Assembly: GCF_045207655.1 (NCBI RefSeq) | Contig: NZ_CP108785.1 | Location: forward strand, 1,612,001-1,676,000 | DNA: 64,000 bases | From: Embleya sp045207655 | GTDB lineage: Bacteria; Actinomycetota; Actinomycetes; Streptomycetales; Streptomycetaceae | Reading direction: 5' to 3' | Shown here: positions 9,099 through 17,601 of the stretch, in pieces | Layout: the number at the start of each line of letters is the position of its first letter | How positions within the stretch are numbered: the first letter of the stretch is position 1 | Made by a program: the position numbers and the translations under genes | Notes under the pieces: model-generated | The model's database searches: none | What the model was told of the DNA's origin: nothing | The model's input: the letters and a program-made list of their open reading frames with translations, nothing else

Positions 9099-10277
9099 GT
9101 GCCGTACGGCTATCTCTTCACGGTGGTGGTCGCCGCGGTGGTCACGGCGCTCGCGCTCGCGCCACTGCGTCGGCCGCGCCCGCTCGCCGAGCTGAGCTTC
9201 CGCCTCGGCCTGGTCGTCAACGAACTGCCCTTCGTGGCGATCGTGTGGCTGATCGGCTGGACGGGTGTGGCCTACGCCCAAGGCGACCTCGACTCCACCG
9301 CCGCCCGCGTGACGGCGGGTGTCGCCGCCTTGACGCTGCCCGGGCTCGTCGTCATCGCCCGCCGCGGACTGCGCGCCCGGCGGGTCCTGGACGACGCGCT
9401 CACCGAGGCCCTCGGCGCCGACCGGCGCACGCACCTCGCCACGGCATCCTCGCTCCGGACGACACGCACCCTCCTCACTCCGTTCCGGCGTCGCCGGCGC
9501 GGTGTCGAACGCATCGCGAACATCGCGTACGGCGACGCCGGGCGACGCAATCTGCTCGACGTCTACCGGCGCCGTTCGGGCCCGGTCTCCGGCGCACCCG
9601 TACTCGTGCACCTGCACGGCGGCGGATACCGCCGAGGCCGCAAGAACACCCAGTCGCTTCCCCTCATCCACCGCTTCGCGAATCGGGGTTGGGTGTGCGT
9701 GAGCGCGAACTACCGTCTGCGCCCCGCCGCGCAACACCCCGACCACCTGATCGACCTGAAGAAGGTCATCGCGTGGGTACGTGCCCACGCCCACGAGTAC
9801 GGAGCCGACCCGGACACGCTTGTCGTCTCCGGGAGTTCGGCGGGCGGCCAGATGGCGGCGCTGGCCGCGCTCACACCCGGCGACCCGGCGTACCAGCCCG
9901 GTTTCGCGGACGCCGACACCTCCGTCACGGCGGTGATCAGCCTCAACGGCTACCACGGCGGCTACTTCGACCGGGACGACGAGTCGTCGCCGGTGTTCCA
10001 CGTCCGCCCCGACGCACCGCCGTTCCTGATCGTGCATGGCGACGCGGACACCATGGTCCCGGTCGAGAACGCCCGCGCCTTCACCAACGCGCTGCGCTCC
10101 GTGTCGCGCAACCCGGTGGTCTACGCCGAACTCCCGGGCGCACAGCACGCCTTCGACCTGTTCCGCTCGGTCCGCTTCGAAGCGGTCGTCGACGCGACCG
10201 AGGAGTTCGTCGCGTGGGTGCGCGAACAACCCGCCGCCCCGGGAGGCATCCGGCGGAACGTCGCTGCGGAGAACTGA
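9099..10277 (+). CDS. Membrane-anchored alpha/beta hydrolase, hormone-sensitive-lipase-like
   Basis: Esterase/lipase of 392 aa. Three hydrophobic segments (about residues 4-22, 40-60 and 68-88) should anchor it in the membrane; the hydrolase domain follows from about 140. HGGG at 173-176 forms the oxyanion hole, the nucleophile elbow GSSAGG (Ser 247) follows, then the acid in HGDADTMVP (Asp 315/317) and His 350 in PGAQHAF, all in HSL order. The start is GTG at 9099 behind GGGAGTGGG; ATG at 9027 is an alternative that would add 24 residues. Substrate unknown; BD-FAE-like acyl-ester hydrolases are related. Confidence 0.87.
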   Translation: MPYGYLFTVVVAAVVTALALAPLRRPRPLAELSFRLGLVVNELPFVAIVWLIGWTGVAYAQGDLDSTAARVTAGVAALTLPGLVVIARRGLRARRVLDDALTEALGADRRTHLATASSLRTTRTLLTPFRRRRRGVERIANIAYGDAGRRNLLDVYRRRSGPVSGAPVLVHLHGGGYRRGRKNTQSLPLIHRFANRGWVCVSANYRLRPAAQHPDHLIDLKKVIAWVRAHAHEYGADPDTLVVSGSSAGGQMAALAALTPGDPAYQPGFADADTSVTAVISLNGYHGGYFDRDDESSPVFHVRPDAPPFLIVHGDADTMVPVENARAFTNALRSVSRNPVVYAELPGAQHAFDLFRSVRFEAVVDATEEFVAWVREQPAAPGGIRRNVAAEN

Positions 10278-10502
10278 AGAGCGGCCGGACTCGTCGTGCG
10301 CCTCAGCCTGTGCCGGACCCCGCGCACCACACAGAAAGCCGCATACGCCTCATATGCCGCGTGCGCCGCATGCGCCGCCACGAGTTCAGCGCCGCGTGGT
10401 GAGTGGTCGGCTCCCGTGCGCGGCATCGAGGTGGTTTCCCCGACATTCATTCGTATTCGGTCTCATACTCGACGGCACGGGTGTTCTCGGGGGAGGAACG
10501 CG

Positions 10503-11492
10503 ATGCGGTTACGGCGGCTTGGGACACGGGTGGGACTGGTCACGGTGTGCACGTCGATGGCGTTGATCGGCACCACATCGTGCGGCTATTCGGGGCTCGA
10601 CGAGGGAGGCGACCGGAAGGCGGGCGTCGAGGATCCGGTGATCGGTTACGCAGTCGGCCCGATCAAGTTCTCGATCTCCACGCGCGGCAAGATCTCCATA
10701 GCGCTGGGTGCGCGTTGGGTCACCCCGGTGGGCACGTTCAGTATCGACGAAGGTGTCGACTCCTCGAAGAAGACCGCCGGCAACGAACTCATCGTGGTGA
10801 TCAGGCACACCGAGGACGGCACGGTCAAGGAATCCGTCTTCCGGGTCGCCGCCGCGAAGGGGCTTCGGGTGACGATGGAGGGCAGGGTGGTCCAGGAGTT
10901 CTCGCCGGGGCGAGTGCTCATCGAGGCCGATCCGGGCACCGGCATCACGATCGATTCCACGGGTGGCAGCGCGAACCCCGGGGCGGACCCGAGCGGCGGC
11001 ACGCGCCCCAGCGCCCGTGCGAGCACGAGTCCGACCGCGAGCGGCGGCACCCGGCCCGCGACGAGTCCCCGGACGAGCGCGAGCAGCCGCACGAGTGGCA
11101 GTCCGCAGCCGACGGCCCACCGGCTGCCGACGGACTTCGCCGCCGGATGGCGCGGGTCCGCACTGAGTACCTCCACCTACACCGTCGCCCTGCGCCTACA
11201 GGTGGGCCAACCCGGAACCATCGTCGGCGAGTCGGACTACCCCGGCATCAACTGTTCCGGCACGCTCACTCTGGAGACCGAGGACCGGGCGGCCGTCCGC
11301 ACCGACCGGATCGTCCTGCGCGAGGACATCGTCCGGGACCCGAAACAGGTCTGCACTCGGCGGGGTTGGATCGTGCTCGGCAAGGCGCCCGGCGGCAAAC
11401 TCAAGTACGACTACTACACGGCCTTCCCGAACACCGGTAACGCCGTGGTGCATTCGGCGGGACTGCTCACCCGCGGCACCGCCTCGAACTGA
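10503..11492 (+). CDS. Putative lipoprotein, unknown function
   Basis: Secreted or lipid-anchored protein of 329 aa, not recognised. N-terminal Arg-rich stretch, hydrophobic segment, and a poor lipobox ending GTTSC (Cys 27). Residues about 45-155 are a beta-rich domain (VGPIKFSISTRGKISIALGA). Residues about 158-205 are a Ser/Thr/Pro/Gly/Arg linker typical of wall-spanning actinobacterial proteins. A C-terminal domain of about 125 residues carries two cysteines (INCSG and KQVCTRRGW) that could pair outside the cell; PGTIVGESDYPGINCSGTL resembles repeats seen in streptomycete sensor or kinase ectodomains. The start is ATG at 10503 behind GGGGGAGGAACGCG. Confidence 0.75.
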   Translation: MRLRRLGTRVGLVTVCTSMALIGTTSCGYSGLDEGGDRKAGVEDPVIGYAVGPIKFSISTRGKISIALGARWVTPVGTFSIDEGVDSSKKTAGNELIVVIRHTEDGTVKESVFRVAAAKGLRVTMEGRVVQEFSPGRVLIEADPGTGITIDSTGGSANPGADPSGGTRPSARASTSPTASGGTRPATSPRTSASSRTSGSPQPTAHRLPTDFAAGWRGSALSTSTYTVALRLQVGQPGTIVGESDYPGINCSGTLTLETEDRAAVRTDRIVLREDIVRDPKQVCTRRGWIVLGKAPGGKLKYDYYTAFPNTGNAVVHSAGLLTRGTASN

Positions 11493-11518
11493 CCGACGGC
11501 CGGTCGGCACCGGATGCC

Positions 11519-12133
11519 TCAGGGGGTCAGGCCGGCGCTGGTGAGCCAGATGTGCTCGCAGGTCGCGGACGCCTCCCGCAGCGTCTCGCGGGACTCTTGC
11601 GAGGCGTGGTAGAAGGTCCGTTCGATCATCCAGCACAGGGCGCGTGCCATCGCCGAGGCTTGGTCCGGTTCGCTGCCGGCCCGGATGCCGGCGCGTTCCA
11701 GGACGGCGGTGATGGCCGCGATGAACAAGTCGGCCGTACGGCTCCACAGCGCGCCGATCTCCGGCACGGTCAACGACAGGTCGATCGCCGTGCGCATGAC
11801 CGGGCCATGCGCATTCCACAGCTCGACGGTGCGCTGCATGGCTGCTGCGATGGCCTGGCGCGGCTCGTCGGTCTGCGCGGTGGCACGCGAGCGCTCCCAC
11901 AGGTGCTCGACGGTTCGGGCCACGAGTGCCGTGACCACTTCCTGCTTGGAGCCGAAGTAGAAGTACAGGGCACCGCGGGTGATGCCGGCGCCTTGGGCGA
12001 TGTCGCCGACGGTGATCGGGTCGTAGCCCTTTTGCACCAGCAGAGCTTCGCAGGTGTCCAGGATGGCCCGCTCCCGGACATCGCCCTTGCGTTCGGTGGC
12101 GCGCCGGCTTCGCGTGGGGTGGTGGTCGTGCAT
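11519..12133 (-). CDS. TetR-family regulator
   Basis: Repressor of 204 aa. The HTH is at residues about 25-60 (ITVGDIAQGAGITRGALYFYF followed by GSKQE). The C-terminal domain contains ALCWMIERTFYHAS, seen in TetR proteins near drug or lipid enzymes. The ATG at 12133 shares one base with the stop of the upstream SDR gene (TGATG), so the two are translationally coupled. It probably represses the SDR-TetR operon through the long dyad at 13034-13069. Confidence 0.93.
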   Translation of the reverse strand: MHDHHPTRSRRATERKGDVRERAILDTCEALLVQKGYDPITVGDIAQGAGITRGALYFYFGSKQEVVTALVARTVEHLWERSRATAQTDEPRQAIAAAMQRTVELWNAHGPVMRTAIDLSLTVPEIGALWSRTADLFIAAITAVLERAGIRAGSEPDQASAMARALCWMIERTFYHASQESRETLREASATCEHIWLTSAGLTP

Positions 12134-12981
12134 CAGAGCCGAGCACCCTCGGCGAAGTCGGTCGTACGGGAGAGTGTCTCCCACGCGCGGATGTCCTCGT
12201 CCACGGCCGTGCGCGCGGCGGTGACCAGGCGCAGCGCGTCCGAGCCCAGGACGAGGTGGGCCGGCGGCCGGTCGACGGAGGCGATGTGCACGACGGCGTC
12301 CCCGGCCTTGGCCGGATCACCCAACTGGTTCCCACTGGCCTTCTGCCGCGCGTCACGGATGGGGGCGAACAGCTCGTCGTAGTCGTCGATGGTCCGCGCG
12401 GCACGTGTCATGGACCGTCCGGCCCAGTCCGTGCGGAAGGAGCCGGGCTCGATCGCCGTCACGCGGATCCCGAACTGTGCGACCTCCTTGCCCAGCGCCT
12501 CCAGAATGCCTTCCAGGGCGAACTTGCTGCCGCAGTAGGCGGACATGCCGGGCACGGCCATGAGCCCGCCCATGGAGGTGACGGCCATCAGGTGTCCGCG
12601 GCGGCGCCGGCGCATGTGCGGCAGTGCCGCCTGCAGAGTGGCCACTGCCCCGAACACGTTGACCTCGAACTGCCGCCGCACCTCGGCCAACGGAGTTTCC
12701 TCGAGGGTGCCCTCCAGGCCGTAGCCGGCGTTGGCGACGACGACATCCAAGGGGCCGACGCCGCGCTCCACCTCAGTGATCACCTTCGATACGGCGTGGT
12801 CGTCGGTCACGTCCAGGATGCGGCCGTGAGCGTGGCCGGGCTTGAGTCCTTCGAAGGCCCGCAGGTCCTCCTCGGCGCGGACCGTGCCGACAACGGTGTG
12901 ACCTGCGGCCAGGGCCGCTTGGGCGAAGGCACGACCGAGGCCAGTGCTGACGCCGGTGATGAGCCAGTTCGGCCTCTGCAT
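12133..12981 (-). CDS. Short-chain dehydrogenase/reductase
   Basis: Classical SDR of 282 aa, NAD(P)-dependent. TGVSTGLG (residues 9-16) is the cofactor-binding motif, VVANAGYG the NAG motif, TSMGG holds the catalytic Ser, and SAYCGSK the Tyr-x-x-x-Lys. VRAEE after the second strand, with Arg, suggests NADP. The start is ATG at 12981 with AGGAGGAGC upstream. It is the first gene of an operon with the TetR gene. Substrate unknown. Confidence 0.94.
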   Translation of the reverse strand: MQRPNWLITGVSTGLGRAFAQAALAAGHTVVGTVRAEEDLRAFEGLKPGHAHGRILDVTDDHAVSKVITEVERGVGPLDVVVANAGYGLEGTLEETPLAEVRRQFEVNVFGAVATLQAALPHMRRRRRGHLMAVTSMGGLMAVPGMSAYCGSKFALEGILEALGKEVAQFGIRVTAIEPGSFRTDWAGRSMTRAARTIDDYDELFAPIRDARQKASGNQLGDPAKAGDAVVHIASVDRPPAHLVLGSDALRLVTAARTAVDEDIRAWETLSRTTDFAEGARL

Positions 12982-13033
12982 TGCTCCTCCTGGGGAGAGT
13001 CGCGAGGAGCCGGACCGCTCCCCCACCGCAAAG

Positions 13034-13069
13034 TCTACACAGCGTCGATTTTTATCGTCGTCGTGTAGA
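13034..13069. promoter_or_regulatory. Long dyad operator upstream of the SDR-TetR operon
   Basis: A 36-nt interrupted palindrome with outer arms TCTACAC/GTGTAGA and inner matching blocks CG and CGAT; 13 of 18 positions per half pair. It is 53 bp upstream of the SDR start and overlaps the last codons of the acetyltransferase gene (stop at 13052). Size and place fit a TetR operator. Confidence 0.75.
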
Positions 13070-13663
13070 TTCCGATTCCTCACCCGCGGGGCGGTGAGGG
13101 AGGTTCACGGGCCGTGCCGCTGTTCGTGCCGTCTCGGCGGTGATGGCCCAGCGCTCATGGTCCCTCCACTCGCCGTTGATGTATTGGAAGGCGACCGAGT
13201 AGCCCTCGCGCCGGAAGCCCAGGCGCTCGACGAGGTTGAGCGAAGACGTGTTGTCCGGCTGGATGTTCGCCTCCAACCGGTGCAGTTCCAGCACCCCGAA
13301 GGCGAACCGGATGACGAGCCCCAGCCCTTCGGTCATATAGCCACGGCCGGTTGTCGAGGCGTACGAGGTATAGCCGAGAGTTCCGCTCTGGAGGGCGCCC
13401 CTGAGGACGTTGTTGATGTTGACACCGCCCACGATCGCGCCGGTGTCACGGAGGCAGATCACGAAGCCCACATGAGTGGGCTGCTCGAACCGCTCGAGGT
13501 AGCTCTCGAACGCTTCAACCGTGTTGTCGCGGGCTCCCAGCCAACGGCGAAGCATCTCCGCGCTGTCCCGGGCAAGCGCTGTGAGCTCGTCGTAGTCCTG
13601 ACGGCAGACGTGGCGGATGGCCACGCGCCGCCCTTGCGAGAGGTAGCCGGTGATTTTTGCCAT
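13052..13663 (-). CDS. GNAT acetyltransferase, RimJ/RimL-like
   Basis: N-acetyltransferase of 203 aa. The RimJ-type fold shows YLSQGRRVAIRHVCRQDYDEL at the start, GGVNINNVLRGALQSGTLGYTSY, and the acetyl-CoA site TGRGYMTEGLGLVIRFAF, then HRLEANIQPDNTSSLNLVERLGFRREG, the classic ending. It could acetylate a ribosomal protein N-terminus or a small amine; this cannot be settled here. The last 25 residues are charged and poorly conserved. The gene end overlaps the operator of the next operon. Confidence 0.92.
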   Translation of the reverse strand: MAKITGYLSQGRRVAIRHVCRQDYDELTALARDSAEMLRRWLGARDNTVEAFESYLERFEQPTHVGFVICLRDTGAIVGGVNINNVLRGALQSGTLGYTSYASTTGRGYMTEGLGLVIRFAFGVLELHRLEANIQPDNTSSLNLVERLGFRREGYSVAFQYINGEWRDHERWAITAETARTAARPVNLPHRPAGEESESTRRR

Positions 13664-13806
13664 CCGGGGAGCCTATGCGGCCTGCGCACAGGGTTTGCGA
13701 TGCCTTGTTGTGCTTCGTCGACCCGAGGCCGGGAGCGCCTGGTGATCGCGGTGGGAAACGCATCGCGGGACGCCGTCCGTGCGTCATGTGGCGGTAGATC
13801 CGCCAT

Positions 13807-14307
13807 TCACCGCGGAAGTTGAGGTGCGGGCACGCCGTCGCATTCCGGCGCGGGTGGTGTGCCGCGTAGGCGGGCGGTGACCGTGGCGATGGTCGCCGTG
13901 AACCCGGCCAGGTGAGTCTCGGGGATGTCGGCGAACAGGGCGGCGGCCATGACGTCGCGGCCTTCGCGCAGGTGGGTGACGACGGCGGTGCCGTGGTCGG
14001 TGAGCCGGACCATCGTGGCGCGGCGGTCGGTGGGGTGGGGCACACGTTCGACGTGGCCGTCGGTTTCGAGGGCGTCGAGGAGGCCGGTGACGTTGCGCGG
14101 AGTGACGCCGAGGGCGTCGGCCAGGGCGCGTTGGGTCATCGGGCCGTGGTGGAGCAGGACCCACAGGAGGCGGGCGCGGGCGGCGGTGAGGCCGTGGGCG
14201 TCGATGCCGTGGGTCATCAACCTGCCCAGGACTTCGGCGAGTTCGAACAGCCGGTCCAGGGACACGTCCGCCGTGGCCTTTCCGGCGTTATCGTGAATAG
14301 AGTTCAC
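13807..14307 (-). CDS. MarR-family regulator
   Basis: Winged-helix repressor of 166 aa. ARLLWVLLHHGPMTQRALADALGVTPRNVTGLLDALE is helix 2 to recognition helix and GHVERVPHPTDRRATMVRLTDHG the wing. The start is GTG at 14307 with GGGAGGGAG upstream. It is divergent from the methyltransferase at 14374 with only 66 bp between them, so it very likely controls that gene. Confidence 0.93.
   Translation of the reverse strand: MNSIHDNAGKATADVSLDRLFELAEVLGRLMTHGIDAHGLTAARARLLWVLLHHGPMTQRALADALGVTPRNVTGLLDALETDGHVERVPHPTDRRATMVRLTDHGTAVVTHLREGRDVMAAALFADIPETHLAGFTATIATVTARLRGTPPAPECDGVPAPQLPR
14293..14307. promoter_or_regulatory. Dyad GTGAA-TAGAG-TTCAC over the MarR start codon
   Basis: A perfect 5-bp-arm inverted repeat covering the GTG start and next codons of the MarR gene, in the promoter region shared with the methyltransferase. 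A plausible autorepression site. Confidence 0.5.
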
Positions 14308-14373
14308 TATGTACTCCCTCCCATATCAAGGATAGCGGCCGGATGGCGGCGGCCGGGAAGGTGGTGGTCGATC

Positions 14374-15081
14374 GTGTACGAGACGAAGGCTTCGGCGAGG
14401 TCGGTGCGCAGACCGGTCTTCGCGCGGTTCTATGCGAAGGTGGCCGGTCCGGGTCTGGAGAAGGCGGGCGTCGGTGAGCACCGCAGGCGGTTGTTGGCCG
14501 GCCTGACCGGTCAGGTGCTGGAGATCGGCGCGGGGCACGGTGCGAACTTCGTGCACTACCCGCCGTCGGTGGCGCGGGTTGCGGCGGTCGAGCCGGAGCC
14601 GCGGTTGCGGGCGCTTGCGGTCGAGGCCGCCCGTGCCGGCGCGGTCCCGGTCGACGTCGGGGGCGGCTTGGCCGACGAATTGCCGTTCGAGGACGAGTCG
14701 TTCGACGCCGTCGTGTTCTGCCTGACGCTGTGTTCGGTGCCGGACCCGCATACGGCGCTTCGGGAGGGGTTCCGGGTGCTGCGGCCGGGCGGGCAACTGC
14801 GGTTCTTCGAGCACGTCCAGGCGGGCAGTGCGCGGATGCGGCGGGTGCAACGGGTGGTGGATGCGACCGTGTGGCCGCTGCTGTGCGGTGGCTGTCATAC
14901 CGGACGCGACACCGAGGCCGCGATCCGCCGGGCCGGCTTCACCGTCACCGAATTGGACCGCTTCGCGTTCCCGGACACCCGGGTCCCGACGCCCGCGGCC
15001 ACTCACATCCTCGGCACCGCTGTACGTCCACCCGGTCCGGGTGACGGTGGCCCGGGGACTTTGGAGGAGGGCGAGGTGTGA
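14374..15081 (+). CDS. Class I SAM-dependent methyltransferase
   Basis: Methyltransferase of 235 aa in the Methyltransf_11/UbiE-like group. VLEIGAGHGANF is motif I, VAAVEPEPRLR motif II, ELPFEDESFDAVVF motif III and VLRPGGQLRFFEHV motif post-III. A Cys/His stretch (LLCGGCHTGRDTE) occurs in membrane-acting small-molecule methyltransferases that resemble human METTL7. The start is GTG at 14374. It is divergent from the MarR gene, its likely regulator. Substrate unknown. Confidence 0.92.
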   Translation: MYETKASARSVRRPVFARFYAKVAGPGLEKAGVGEHRRRLLAGLTGQVLEIGAGHGANFVHYPPSVARVAAVEPEPRLRALAVEAARAGAVPVDVGGGLADELPFEDESFDAVVFCLTLCSVPDPHTALREGFRVLRPGGQLRFFEHVQAGSARMRRVQRVVDATVWPLLCGGCHTGRDTEAAIRRAGFTVTELDRFAFPDTRVPTPAATHILGTAVRPPGPGDGGPGTLEEGEV

Positions 15082-15396
15082 GAACCGGGGTTGCGGGATC
15101 CGTCGAGTAGGCCGGTCGGACCGTCGGGGATGCGGGCGCGCACGCGGATGCGGATGTGCGCGGGTACGGGGGACGGGCACGGGGACGGGACGAGTCCGCG
15201 GTCACACTGAGTGTCCGCACGTAGCCGAGGATGGTCGAGGCACAGCGCCCGGACGCTGACGCGGCGGCTGTCCGGACGCCGGGGCCGTCGCGGTGGCGTC
15301 CGGCGCGGCGCGCGCGAGACTTGAAGTAGATGCATGGGGCCACGCATGCGGCGGGAGTGAGTGGTTCGCGGCACTCGTACGGCGGGAGGAGTTTCC
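15082..15396. other. Intergenic region, low complexity
   Basis: 315 bp without a convincing gene. It contains a G/C-rich stretch of short repeats (GCGGATGCGGATGTGCGCGG and GGGGACGGG elements, about 15125-15190) and a less GC-rich segment at about 15318-15340 that may carry the promoter of the next gene. Confidence 0.5.
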
Positions 15397-15885
15397 ATGA
15401 CCGGGCGGACACGGGACGACGGCGCGGCAGGGTTCTCGGGTTCGTTCAGCGCATTCGTACCCGCTCCCGCGGACGCGGTATTCGCCCTGGTCACCGACGT
15501 GGCGCGGCTTCCGGAGTGGAATCGCGCGGTCACGCGGGTGCTGGAGGCCCCGGAGGTGCCGGCGCCGGGGGCCGAATGGGTCGTAGTCGTCAAACCCGAC
15601 GGGTGGCCGTCGTGGCCCAGTCGGTCGCGGGTACTCGAACTCGACCCGCAGCGCGGCGTCTTCGGGTACCGCGCGCAGAGCGACGACGGCAACCCGAGCT
15701 ACGCCGACTGGCGCTGGCACATCGTTCCCGAGGCCGGCGGGGCGCGGTTGACCGTCACCTGGGAGCTGCATCCGCAGACGTTCTGGCGCAAGCACCTGTT
15801 CGCCCGTCTGCGCCGGCGTCGCCTGTCGAAGACCGAGGTCCCCGCATCCGTCGCCGCGCTCACCCGGGTCCTGTCGGCCCCCTGA
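15397..15885 (+). CDS. SRPBCC (polyketide cyclase/START-like) protein
   Basis: Small helix-grip protein of 162 aa. FSAFVPAPADAVFALVTDVARLPEWNRAV is the signature start of the SRPBCC/polyketide_cyc2 family, and a basic tail HLFARLRRRRLSKTEVP leads to the C-terminal helix. Such proteins bind hydrophobic ligands; no polyketide genes are near, so a stand-alone role is likely. The start is ATG at 15397 with GGGAGGAGTTTCC upstream. Confidence 0.88.
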   Translation: MTGRTRDDGAAGFSGSFSAFVPAPADAVFALVTDVARLPEWNRAVTRVLEAPEVPAPGAEWVVVVKPDGWPSWPSRSRVLELDPQRGVFGYRAQSDDGNPSYADWRWHIVPEAGGARLTVTWELHPQTFWRKHLFARLRRRRLSKTEVPASVAALTRVLSAP

Positions 15886-15991
15886 TCCCCGCCATCGCGG
15901 GCGCGGGTCCGAGCCCTGACACCCAGAGCGTGGGCGCCCTCCTTCGGTAGGGGCCGACGCACGACTCGCGCGGACGTACCGTGCATGCGGA

Positions 15992-16100
15992 CGCACCGCG
16001 CGTGGGCGCACCGCGCGTGGGCGCACCGCGCGTGGGCGCACCGCGCGTGGGCGCACCGCGCGTGGGCGCACCGCGCGTGGGCGCACCGCGCGTGGGCGCA
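15992..16100. repeat. 15-bp tandem repeat, 7 perfect copies
   Basis: The unit CGCACCGCGCGTGGG occurs seven times without a mismatch (15992-16096) plus four bases of an eighth. Being a multiple of three, it keeps all frames open and creates false pentapeptide-repeat frames on both strands. It lies downstream of the SRPBCC gene and upstream of no gene on its right, since the SnoaL gene converges. Confidence 0.95.
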
Positions 16101-16376
16101 AGCACCCGTGCCTCCGGCGAGCCCGAACCGGACGAGACCTGGGCAGGTCGCGCGCACATACGTCACATTCGCCAACGACGACCCGGATCGGACCGGTCAC
16201 CGGCCGGCCTCGTGAACTCGCAGCCGGAGCAGCATCGCGACGGAGACGTTTGGGAACAGGCTCCGACGCGCTCGCGGCCGACGGCGCGCAACCGGGCGTG
16301 CCCTGCGCCCATCCATGCCGCCCCCTCGCGCGTCGAACGCCCGAGCGCGGGCCCGGGTCGCCGGCGTGCTGCTGGA
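16101..16376. other. Intergenic region
   Basis: 276 bp between the 15-bp repeat array and the end of the SnoaL-like gene. No gene, hairpin or repeat stands out. Confidence 0.4.
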
Positions 16377-16808
16377 TCAACCCGCGGTCGCGGGCGCCAA
16401 TCCCAGTTGATCGAGGAACGCCAACTGGTCGAAGTACAGCCGATAGTCGACGATCCGTCCGTCCTCGACCGTCCCGGCGTCGCAGCCGTGGATGCGGACC
16501 GGTTTACCGGTCGCCGGGAGCATCTCGCCGTCGGGGAGCTTCAGCGGGCCGGTGTTGGTCCCGTGGAACCATCCTTCGTCGATTGCGGTATCACCTACTT
16601 CGTACTCGTGTTCATATTCGAACTCACCGTCCGGTACGGCGACGGCGAACTCGACCATGTACTCCGCGATCGCGTCACGGCCGCGGAAACTGCCTTCCGG
16701 CGTCGTGGCCACGGCGTCTTCCGCGAAACAGTCCGCGATGGACTTGACGTCCTTGGACTTCGTCATCGCCTCGGTGAGCCGGTCCATGGCCTCACGTGCC
16801 TGTCCCAT
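16377..16808 (-). CDS. SnoaL-like / NTF2-fold protein
   Basis: A 143-aa alpha+beta barrel protein. MDRLTEAMTKSKDVKSIADCFAEDAVATTPEGSFRGRDAIAEYM is the standard opening of the SnoaL_2 family, and VRIHGCDAGTVEDGRIVDYRLYFDQLAFLDQLG the ending. Members include cyclases, isomerases and many uncharacterised stress proteins; no catalytic assignment is possible. ATG at 16808 has TAGGAGGTAGGTC upstream. More A/T at third positions than its neighbours. Confidence 0.88.
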   Translation of the reverse strand: MGQAREAMDRLTEAMTKSKDVKSIADCFAEDAVATTPEGSFRGRDAIAEYMVEFAVAVPDGEFEYEHEYEVGDTAIDEGWFHGTNTGPLKLPDGEMLPATGKPVRIHGCDAGTVEDGRIVDYRLYFDQLAFLDQLGLAPATAG

Positions 16809-17601
16809 GACCTACCTCCTACAGGTTCGGCCCCCACCACCATGATCCTCCCCCGGAGGTGAGGACGGCCGTCGCCGACGCGTTCGTGGGCATCGTGAGC
16901 CGCCGGGCTGCCGTCCCCGGCCGGCGGGCGGGGAACGGGTCTCCTGCCTCGGCTACGCGGCCGATCGCGCCGACAGGCCGTGTCCCACGCGGCAACGTCA
17001 TCGCGCCCGGCGGGGATGTCGTCACCCCCGGCCGGGAGGAGTGAGCCGGCCCCGACGGGATCGGCGGAGCCCCGGCGCGTCGGCAAGCGCCCGGTGGGCG
17101 GACGCGGCCACGCCCGCGAGTCCGCGCGGATTCGGCGAGCGCGTCGGGGTGGGCCGACGCCGCCCGCCGAACATATGGCCCACACCGCGACACAGGCCGC
17201 CCGAGGCCCGCCCGACGGACGCGACCGCGGCCCGCCCAAGAGCCGATCACACTGATCGGCGTCCTGGCCGGGCCACAGTGGCGCCTGATCGCGGACTCGG
17301 TGAATTCGGGCCTGTCCCTGGCCCGGCATTGGGCAAGGACCGCCCCCGGGCTCGGTGGCCGCTCGCAGAAGCGACCGGACACTCGACGGCACTACGGCAG
17401 CACCATCGAACCTCCGCCACAGTCCGCCGTGCACCCGGAGTCGGGATCACCCACCGCGTCCGGCGCGTTCTCGGCGACGGCGGGGCTTGCGCACGGCGCC
17501 CCATACCCAACACGTGGCGAACGCCGGTGCCCTGCCCGCCGGATGCGACGGAGTCGTCCGTGACGCTCGCTCGATCCGATTCCCGCCGTCCCTGCGGGAC
17601 T
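16809..17601. other. Large intergenic region without recognisable gene
   Basis: 793 bp, unusually long here. All frames were read: none shows actinobacterial codon pattern with a ribosome site or a known motif. The composition is Pro/Arg/Gly-coding in every frame, as in non-coding high-GC DNA. It could be a decayed gene or carry an RNA. Confidence 0.5.

Noticed and set aside
15981..16215. Pentapeptide-repeat proteins on both strands over the 15-bp repeat
   Set aside because: All frames stay open only because 15 is divisible by three; no ribosome site or conserved flanks.
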